Part shown: in pieces, positions 1 to 4,380 of the stretch | Position numbering within the stretch: the first letter of the stretch is position 1 | Layout of the letters: every line of letters starts with the position of its first letter | Source: Prevotellaceae bacterium | GTDB lineage: Bacteria > Bacteroidota > Bacteroidia > Bacteroidales > UBA932 | Direction of reading: 5' to 3' | Length of the DNA stretch: 5,552 nucleotides | Assembly: GCA_031290755.1 (NCBI GenBank) | Contig: JAITMY010000083.1 | Location: 1 to 5,552 of the forward strand | Translations under genes and position numbers: made by a program | Notes under the pieces: generated by a model | Seen by the model: the letters and a program-made list of their open reading frames with translations, nothing else | Databases searched by the model: none | What the model was told of the DNA's origin: nothing

Positions 1-672
1 GTCGAACAGCGCGGGCAGCCGCTGCTGTAGGGCCTCCACGTCGAAGCGCACCGGCACCTTGGCCAGCGCCGCCTCCTTGCTGGCGGCGGCGGGGGCGGGG
101 GCGAAGAGGGCGGCGCAGGGTTCTACCAGCGCCCGCCCCTTGTCCGTGGCCAGCTCCACGAGGTAGCCCTCCTCGCCCAGCGGCGTGAGGAGCAGGTCGC
201 TGCCCGCCGCGCTGCCGGGGCTGCCGCCCAGCGAGGTGCAGAAGCAGTACTCGTCGCACTTCGTGCAGCTGAGGCTCACCACGGTGATGCGCTTGCGGCG
301 CTCGTCGAAGGGCTTGTCGCGCAGGCCGTCCCAGCCGAAGATGGCGGCCAGCTCGCCGAAGCCTGCCGCGTCGCACGGGTGCAGGCCGAAGAGCACCGTT
401 TCGGGAATGGCCGTGGGGTCGTAGTCCTGCACGGCCACCTTGCCCTGCTCCTTGGTGTAGGAGAATAGCTTCTCCACCCTCGGAAAGGCAATGCCCTTGG
501 GCGACTGCGTGGTCTGCACGTGCCCCATAGCTACTTCGTCTGCCGACTTCACCCGCCGGAAGTCAACCTTTCCGTTGGCGCCCGCCGCCGGCGCGTAGAG
601 GTGTCGCCCGCCGCCGTTGAGCTGCGTTAGCCACTTCTTCAGGGCTTCCCTCGATATGTATGTTTGTTCCAT
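1..672 (-). CDS. HydB/FlxB-like iron-sulfur electron-transfer subunit (3' end beyond window)
   Basis: This frame is open for 224 codons from ATG at 672 and leaves the window without a stop, so the C-terminus is missing. Seen: an SPKGIAFPRVEKLF block at residues 57-70, FGLHPCDAAGF around C100, and a cysteine group C136-C139-C143-C145 (CTKCDEYCFC) followed by SLGG. This order is typical of the 4Fe-4S dicluster family that includes sulfhydrogenase beta subunit HydB and FlxB; a pair of C-terminal ferredoxin-type [4Fe-4S] motifs would be expected in the part off the left edge. Inferred role: a cytoplasmic electron relay between an NAD(P)/FAD subunit and the MvhD/HdrA side of the complex. It starts 20 bp after the preceding iron-sulfur gene, so co-transcription is likely. 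No Shine-Dalgarno precedes the ATG. Family assignment is fairly firm; the exact complex is not. Confidence 0.8.
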   Translation of the reverse strand, partial: MEQTYISREALKKWLTQLNGGGRHLYAPAAGANGKVDFRRVKSADEVAMGHVQTTQSPKGIAFPRVEKLFSYTKEQGKVAVQDYDPTAIPETVLFGLHPCDAAGFGELAAIFGWDGLRDKPFDERRKRITVVSLSCTKCDEYCFCTSLGGSPGSAAGSDLLLTPLGEEGYLVELATDKGRALVEPCAALFAPAPAAASKEAALAKVPVRFDVEALQQRLPALFD

Positions 673-692
673 CGCTAAGGTCTTTGCAAGTG

Positions 693-1478
693 TTAGCCAA
701 TAAAATTCTCCTTGTCGTCGGGCTTAAAGGTTGATAGGGCGTTGCCGCCTTCGGGTGTGCCGAAGCGCTGCGCCACGATTTCGACCATTTTGTGCGACAG
801 GATGTGCACCGGCAGGCCGAGGGGGCAGGCGGCGCCGCAGGCGCCGCAGTCCGAGCACCGGCCGGCAAGGTGCATCACGCGGTTGATTTGCCACTCCATG
901 TTGCTTGCCGCGGCCGCCCAGGGCTGCACCCACTGCGGGCGGTTTACCTCCACGATGCACTTTGTGCAGTAGCACATGGGGCAGGCGGCGCGGCAGGCGT
1001 AGCACTTGAAGCACTTGGAGAGCTCGCCCAGCCAGTAGCCCCAGCGCTCCTTGGGCGGCATGGCGTCGATTTCCTTCACCCAGTCGTCCTCTACCTGTAG
1101 CGAGGGCACGGGCGTTTCGGCGAGGTGGCGCTCCACCTCGGCAAGGCCTGCCAGCTCCTTGAGGGTGCCGCCGGGCGCCAGCGCAAACACGCGCAGGCGC
1201 TCTTCGCGCAGCTGGTGCTCTGCCAGCAGCTGCACGATGCTGCGCAGCGCAAAGTACGAGGCTGCGATGCCAACCTTTTTGCTGCCGGCCACCTCCTTGC
1301 GCGTGAGGTACACCGCAAGGTTGCCTGTGCAGGCGCCGTCGAACACGAGGCCGGAGGCCTCCTCTGCCGTGCCTGCCAGCAGCGGGCGCGGCAGGCGCGT
1401 GCCCTGCCCGTAGCCGATAAACAGGTCTATTTCCTTGTCGGCAAGCAGCGACTTCACCCGATTCTGTAGCTCTATCAT
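693..1478 (-). CDS. Two-cluster 4Fe-4S protein, FlxC-like
   Basis: This 261-residue soluble protein probably passes electrons within the same complex as its neighbours. Two ferredoxin-type motifs are visible: C156-xx-C159-xx-C162-xxx-C166-P and C208-xx-C211-xx-C214-xxx-C218-P, enough for two [4Fe-4S] clusters. Three further cysteines, C169, C171 and C174 (PMCYCTKC), follow the first motif directly, and a lone C50 sits in a GACTGN context. The N-terminal half (about 1-150) has no cysteine motif and resembles the leading domain of 4Fe-4S dicluster proteins found beside mvhD and hydB-type genes. Its ATG overlaps the stop of mvhD in an ATGA, and a perfect AGGAGGT lies 6-7 bases upstream, so translation is probably coupled and strong. 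By position and cluster content it fits FlxC of FlxABCD-HdrABC systems; a formate dehydrogenase- or FrhB-like accessory role is an alternative. Confidence 0.8.
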   Translation of the reverse strand: MIELQNRVKSLLADKEIDLFIGYGQGTRLPRPLLAGTAEEASGLVFDGACTGNLAVYLTRKEVAGSKKVGIAASYFALRSIVQLLAEHQLREERLRVFALAPGGTLKELAGLAEVERHLAETPVPSLQVEDDWVKEIDAMPPKERWGYWLGELSKCFKCYACRAACPMCYCTKCIVEVNRPQWVQPWAAAASNMEWQINRVMHLAGRCSDCGACGAACPLGLPVHILSHKMVEIVAQRFGTPEGGNALSTFKPDDKENFIG

Positions 1479-1951
1479 AGCGTTACCTCCTTTTCGTTAA
1501 GCAGCACATCTTCGTTGCCGGCCAAGTAGCTCGCCGCCTTTTGGTAGTCGGTGTACGGCCCCAGCTCGCGGATGGCCGCCACCGTGCTGTTCACCACGTC
1601 GGCCCACTTGGCGCCCTCGGCTGCCGACACCCACGAGAAGCGTATGCGCCGCACGTCGATGCCCATGAAGTCCAGCAGCTCGCGGAACAACATCCACCGC
1701 CGCCGCGCGTGGAAGTTGCCCGACGTGTAGTGGCAGTCGTTGGGGTGGCAGCCCGACACGATAACGCCGTCGGCGCCGTTGGCAAAGGCTTTGAGCACGA
1801 GCATAAAGTCTATGCGACCGGTGCAGGGGAAGCGCACTATCTTCACATTCGAGGCGTACTTGATGCGGCTGGTGCCCGTGAGGTCAGCCCCCGCGTAGGT
1901 GCACCAGTTGCAGACAAATGCCAGCAGTTTGGGTTCAAATTCGTTGTCCAT
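1475..1951 (-). CDS. mvhD: MvhD/FlxD-family [2Fe-2S] electron-transfer subunit
   Basis: This 158-residue protein spans the whole FlpD/MvhD domain. The five cysteines expected of the family are present: C14 and C17 in FVCNWCTYAGAD, C43 in RFPCTGRID, and C68 and C73 in SGCHPNDCHY. The SWVSAAEGAKWADVV block at 106-120 is also typical. In known systems MvhD carries a [2Fe-2S] cluster and hands electrons from a hydrogenase, formate dehydrogenase or FlxAB module to the HdrA flavin where bifurcation occurs. Usually hdrA is adjacent; here the upstream neighbour is rfbC and the downstream ones are FlxC- and FlxB-like, so any HdrA partner must lie past the left edge or elsewhere. The start at 1951 gives the expected N-terminus, 20 bp after the rfbC stop. 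No hydrogenase gene is in view, so an NAD(P)H- or other donor-linked role is an inference. Confidence 0.9.
   Translation of the reverse strand: MDNEFEPKLLAFVCNWCTYAGADLTGTSRIKYASNVKIVRFPCTGRIDFMLVLKAFANGADGVIVSGCHPNDCHYTSGNFHARRRWMLFRELLDFMGIDVRRIRFSWVSAAEGAKWADVVNSTVAAIRELGPYTDYQKAASYLAGNEDVLLNEKEVTL
1485..1491 (-). promoter_or_regulatory. Perfect Shine-Dalgarno for the FlxC-like gene, inside mvhD
   Basis: On the minus strand the sequence reads AAGGAGGTAACGCTATGA. AGGAGGT lies six bases ahead of the ATG at 1478 and falls within codons for Lys-Glu-Val near the end of mvhD. None of the other starts in the window has a comparable motif; the LptD-like start has at best a weak AAGAG. It supports the start at 1478 and efficient re-initiation after mvhD. 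Confidence 0.75.
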
Positions 1952-1971
1952 GTTATAGAATACAAGTTACG

Positions 1972-2523
1972 TTATGACTTAAACACCTCGGCCTCGCGCA
2001 GGGTCGGGGCGCTCCTGTCTTTTTCCGAAAGCAGCAGCAGGCCGGCCTCCATGCCCCACGCTATGCCCACGTCCGGGTCGTCAAAGCGGATGCCGCGCTC
2101 GCACGTGGGCGAGTAGGGGTTGTCCACCTTGTACGAAAACACGGCCTCGTCGCTGAGCACCAAAAACCCGTGGGCAAAGCCGTGGGGGATGAACAGCTGG
2201 CGCTTGTTGTCCGCGCTGAGCGTTACCGCCACGTGCTGCCCAAAGGTGGGCGAGCCTGCCCGGATGTCCACCGCCACGTCGAGCACCGCCCCGCTAATGG
2301 CGCGCACCAGCTTGCTCTGCGCGCACGGCGGCAGCTGGTAGTGCAGCCCCCGCAGCACCCCCCGCACGGACTTCGACTCGTTGTCCTGCACGAAGCTCAG
2401 CTTGCCCACGTGCTGCTCAAACAAGTCCTGCCGAAAGGATTCCATGAAGTAGCCGCGGGCGTCGGCAAACACCCGCGGCTCTATAATCCATACGCCGTCA
2501 ATGGCTGTTTTCAAAAAGTTCAT
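1972..2523 (-). CDS. rfbC: dTDP-4-dehydrorhamnose 3,5-epimerase
   Basis: RfbC/RmlC converts dTDP-4-dehydro-6-deoxy-D-glucose to dTDP-4-dehydro-L-rhamnose, the third step of dTDP-L-rhamnose synthesis, in the cytoplasm. The 183-residue protein has the usual full length. Seen: IIEPRVFADARGYFMESF at 13-30 (substrate-binding region), RGLHYQ with H61, QSKLVR with K71, IPHGFAHGF at 112-120, FSYKVDN with Y131 and D134, and LSEKD with D169. H61 and D169 match the catalytic His-Asp pair of the family, and K71 and Y131 the other active-site residues. MNFLKTAIDGVWIIEP is a normal family N-terminus, so the start at 2523 is well supported. The rfbA, rfbB and rfbD partners are not in this window; the gene stands alone between a NUDIX gene and a redox module, so the sugar is presumably made with enzymes encoded elsewhere. 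Confidence 0.95.
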   Translation of the reverse strand: MNFLKTAIDGVWIIEPRVFADARGYFMESFRQDLFEQHVGKLSFVQDNESKSVRGVLRGLHYQLPPCAQSKLVRAISGAVLDVAVDIRAGSPTFGQHVAVTLSADNKRQLFIPHGFAHGFLVLSDEAVFSYKVDNPYSPTCERGIRFDDPDVGIAWGMEAGLLLLSEKDRSAPTLREAEVFKS

Positions 2524-2571
2524 CGGACAAATGTAGCTAAACTTTCAATCACTGGTACACATATAAAACGG

Positions 2572-3066
2572 TTAGCTGCGCTCCCTCACCCTGCCCCAAG
2601 CAGCCTCAAACACCTTTGCGATGGAGGGGTAGCCGGCGGCCACGCGCTTGGCCGCCTCCTCGGCGGTGCAAAACTCCGCCACCTCAATGCCTTCCTCCCG
2701 CTGCGGTTGCAGCTGCCGCAGGTCGCCGGCGTAGCGCATGGCGTACCAGCTGGTGCGCTTGAGCACCTCCACGCCGCGCAGCGCGTAGGTGTGGTAGGTA
2801 ACGGCCAGCAGCGCTTGCAGCGTGAGCCGGTCGATGTGGCACTCCTCCATCACCTCGCGCAGGGCGGTTTGCGCGAGGCGCTCGCCCTCCTCCTGCTTGC
2901 CCTTGGGCAAATCCCAGAGGCCGTTGCGAAAAATCATCAGGTACTCGCCGTGGCGGTTCGCTACCAAGCCACCGGCGGCCTCCACCAGCTGGTAGCCGCT
3001 GCAAAAGGCGCCCCACTCGCCCTCGCCGATGCGCCGCTCCTGAGCGCCTGAAAATACCGTGTACAT
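2572..3066 (-). CDS. NUDIX hydrolase
   Basis: This 164-residue cytoplasmic protein contains a NUDIX fold, whose members cleave nucleoside diphosphates linked to another moiety. The NUDIX box runs from G56 to I78 (GKQEEGE...REVMEECHI) and keeps the metal-binding glutamates E71, E74 and E75, along with R70. The box position that is normally glycine is histidine, H77. WDLPKGK at 51-57 and the beta-strand AAGGLVANRHGEYLMIF at 31-47 are typical of the fold. The substrate cannot be told from sequence; mutator-type pyrophosphohydrolase, ADP-sugar or Ap4A activity are all possible. The first roughly 25 residues precede the core domain and are not recognised. It lies 45 bp after the amidase gene and 48 bp before rfbC on the same strand, with no hairpin seen in either gap, so it may share their transcript. 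Confidence 0.92.
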   Translation of the reverse strand: MYTVFSGAQERRIGEGEWGAFCSGYQLVEAAGGLVANRHGEYLMIFRNGLWDLPKGKQEEGERLAQTALREVMEECHIDRLTLQALLAVTYHTYALRGVEVLKRTSWYAMRYAGDLRQLQPQREEGIEVAEFCTAEEAAKRVAAGYPSIAKVFEAAWGRVRERS

Positions 3067-3111
3067 GCCTACGTCGTTGTTAAATTGCGTTACATTTCGT
3101 TACCCACCCTG

Positions 3112-4293
3112 TTAGTTGTCCGACTTGCCGTTTCGCAGCCGGACGATGAAGGCATCCGGAAACTTTTTCCTTGTCGTGGCCAGCAGCGTTTTCAGCTCCC
3201 TTTCGCTCTTTGCGCTGCCCACGTAGTAGCGGTAGGCCTGCATGTAGCGGTAGTGGTCAACGCCCTTTAAGCCCTTGAACTCGCGGGCGTTTTCTTTGAG
3301 CGGGCGGGAGGTCGAAAAAATCTGCACGTGGTAGGTAACCTTGTCCGTGGGCTTGGGCGGGGGGTTGTAGGCGGGCTTCGGGGCAGGCTTGTAGGCGGGG
3401 GCGGCGGGCTTGTCGTGCCGCGCCTTGGGAGGTTCCGGCGCGTCGGCCTCGCCGGTGGTGGTGGCGGGGTGCGCGGCCAGCCTGCCCTTTTCCCAGCTGC
3501 TTTTGTGCTTGCCCAAGGCGGCCAGAATGGACTCGGCGATTTCGGTTTGCCCCCGCTCGGAGGTGATGTAGCGCTCGTCGTCGGCGTTGGTGATGAAGCC
3601 TATTTCGACGAGCACGCTCGGCATGGTGGTTTTCCACAGCACCAGAAAAGGCCCCTGCCGCACGCCGCGGCTGGAGGGCTGCACGCGGCGCGAAAACTCC
3701 TTCTCCACCTGCGCAGCGAACGTGAGGCTCTGCTCCATGTGCGCGTTTTGCATGAACGAAAACAGGATGAACGACTCGGGCGAGCTGGGGTCGTAGCCCT
3801 CGTACTTGGTCTCGTAGCCGTCCTCGTACCTGATTTCGGCGTTCTCGTTCATCGCCACGTCCATGTTCTTATCCGTCTTGTCGAGGCCCATCACGTAGGT
3901 TTCCGTGCCGGTGGGCAGCTTGCTGGGGTTGCCGTTGGCGTGGATGGAGATGAACAGGTCGGCGCCCAGCCTGTTGGCCAGCGCCCCGCGGTCTTCGAGC
4001 GAGATGAGGGTGTCGGTGGTGCGGGTGAAGTGCAGGGTTACGTCCGGGTAAACCTCCTCCACCAGCGCCCCCAGCTTTTTAGCCACCTTGAGCACCACGT
4101 CTTTTTCCAGCGAAAATGAGCCGCGTGCCCCCAAGCTGGGGCCGCCGTGCCCGGGGTCAATCACCAGCACCATACTTTTTTTCCCCTTCGCCGACACATC
4201 GGCAAAGGCCGCGCAGGGGGCAAGCAGCGTGAGCGTTGCGCAAAGAAAAGCAAAAAGTTGGCCTGCATGTTCAAAAGCAATCTTTCGCAACAT
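3112..4293 (-). CDS. N-acetylmuramoyl-L-alanine amidase with C-terminal SPOR domain
   Basis: This zinc amidase cleaves the bond between MurNAc and the L-Ala of the stem peptide, in the periplasm, during cell separation. From ATG at 4293 it has 393 residues. MLRKIAFEHAG followed by a hydrophobic run ending PCAAFA|DV (about 1-31) is a Sec signal peptide. Amidase_3 covers about 40-262: zinc ligands H49 (DPGHGG), E63 (LEKD) and H118 (SIHANG), and catalytic E230 (VLVEIGFITN). A Bacteroidota-like insert with SPESFILFSFMQNAHMEQSL sits near 172-191. A Pro/Ala/Lys-rich linker (about 285-317) leads to a SPOR domain (about 321-386), which binds denuded glycan at the septum. An in-frame ATG at 4362 was rejected because it lies upstream of the -7 box at 4347-4354. 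First gene of the minus-strand series, divergent from the LptD-like gene. Confidence 0.93.
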   Translation of the reverse strand: MLRKIAFEHAGQLFAFLCATLTLLAPCAAFADVSAKGKKSMVLVIDPGHGGPSLGARGSFSLEKDVVLKVAKKLGALVEEVYPDVTLHFTRTTDTLISLEDRGALANRLGADLFISIHANGNPSKLPTGTETYVMGLDKTDKNMDVAMNENAEIRYEDGYETKYEGYDPSSPESFILFSFMQNAHMEQSLTFAAQVEKEFSRRVQPSSRGVRQGPFLVLWKTTMPSVLVEIGFITNADDERYITSERGQTEIAESILAALGKHKSSWEKGRLAAHPATTTGEADAPEPPKARHDKPAAPAYKPAPKPAYNPPPKPTDKVTYHVQIFSTSRPLKENAREFKGLKGVDHYRYMQAYRYYVGSAKSERELKTLLATTRKKFPDAFIVRLRNGKSDN

Positions 4294-4323
4294 TCGGTAA
4301 ATCGTTTTTTTTAAGTAACTTTG
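4293..4323 (+). promoter_or_regulatory. Bacteroidota-type promoter for the LptD-like gene
   Basis: A -7 box TAACTTTG (4316-4323) matches TAnnTTTG fully. A -33-like TTCG (4293-4296) has one mismatch to TTTG and lies 19 bp upstream. The predicted start of transcription is near 4328-4331, about 50 nt ahead of the TTG at 4381. The spacer holds a run of eight T (4305-4312). This promoter faces the amidase promoter and the two predicted transcripts overlap. A second, weaker -7-like TAACTTTA at 4362-4369 lacks a good -33 partner. Confidence 0.55.
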
Positions 4324-4346
4324 TCGCCTGTTTCGATTCAGGCACG

Positions 4347-4377
4347 CAAAAGTAGTAAACATAACTTTAAGAGCAAA
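4347..4377 (-). promoter_or_regulatory. Bacteroidota-type promoter for the amidase gene
   Basis: On the minus strand a -33 box TTTG (4377-4374) is followed by exactly 19 bp and a -7 box TACTTTTG (4354-4347). Both match the Bacteroidota primary sigma consensus TTTG / TAnnTTTG without mismatch, at the usual spacing. Transcription should begin near 4340-4342, leaving a leader of just under 50 nt that ends in an A-rich stretch before the ATG at 4293. It may also serve the downstream NUDIX, rfbC and redox genes, since no terminator is evident between them. Confidence 0.75.
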
Positions 4378-4380
4378 CAG

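Noticed and set aside
1952..1971. Promoter directly ahead of mvhD (TAACTTGT as a -7 box)
   Set aside because: Two mismatches in the key TTTG part and no TTTG at the right distance upstream.
1541..2116. Plus-strand open frame of 191 codons opposite mvhD and the rfbC end
   Set aside because: It is antisense to a complete MvhD domain and shows no motif of its own.
2170..3051. Plus-strand open frame of 293 codons opposite rfbC and the NUDIX gene
   Set aside because: It crosses the gap between two well-supported minus-strand genes, is low in complexity and has no domain signature.
3328..4119. Plus-strand open frame of 263 codons opposite the amidase gene
   Set aside because: It is Gly/Val/His/Leu-rich with no recognisable motif and is fully antisense to a gene with intact zinc-binding and SPOR motifs; such frames are expected in G+C-rich coding DNA.
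4176..4182. Seven-base A run (minus strand) in the amidase gene as a programmed frameshift site
   Set aside because: The frame continues intact through all catalytic motifs, the run does not match a slippery heptamer in the right phase, and no downstream pseudoknot stands out.
4138..4293. Amidase as a lipoprotein, from the cysteine after LLAP in the signal region
   Set aside because: Proline directly before the cysteine does not fit a lipobox, and AAFA|DV a few residues later is a good ordinary signal peptidase site.
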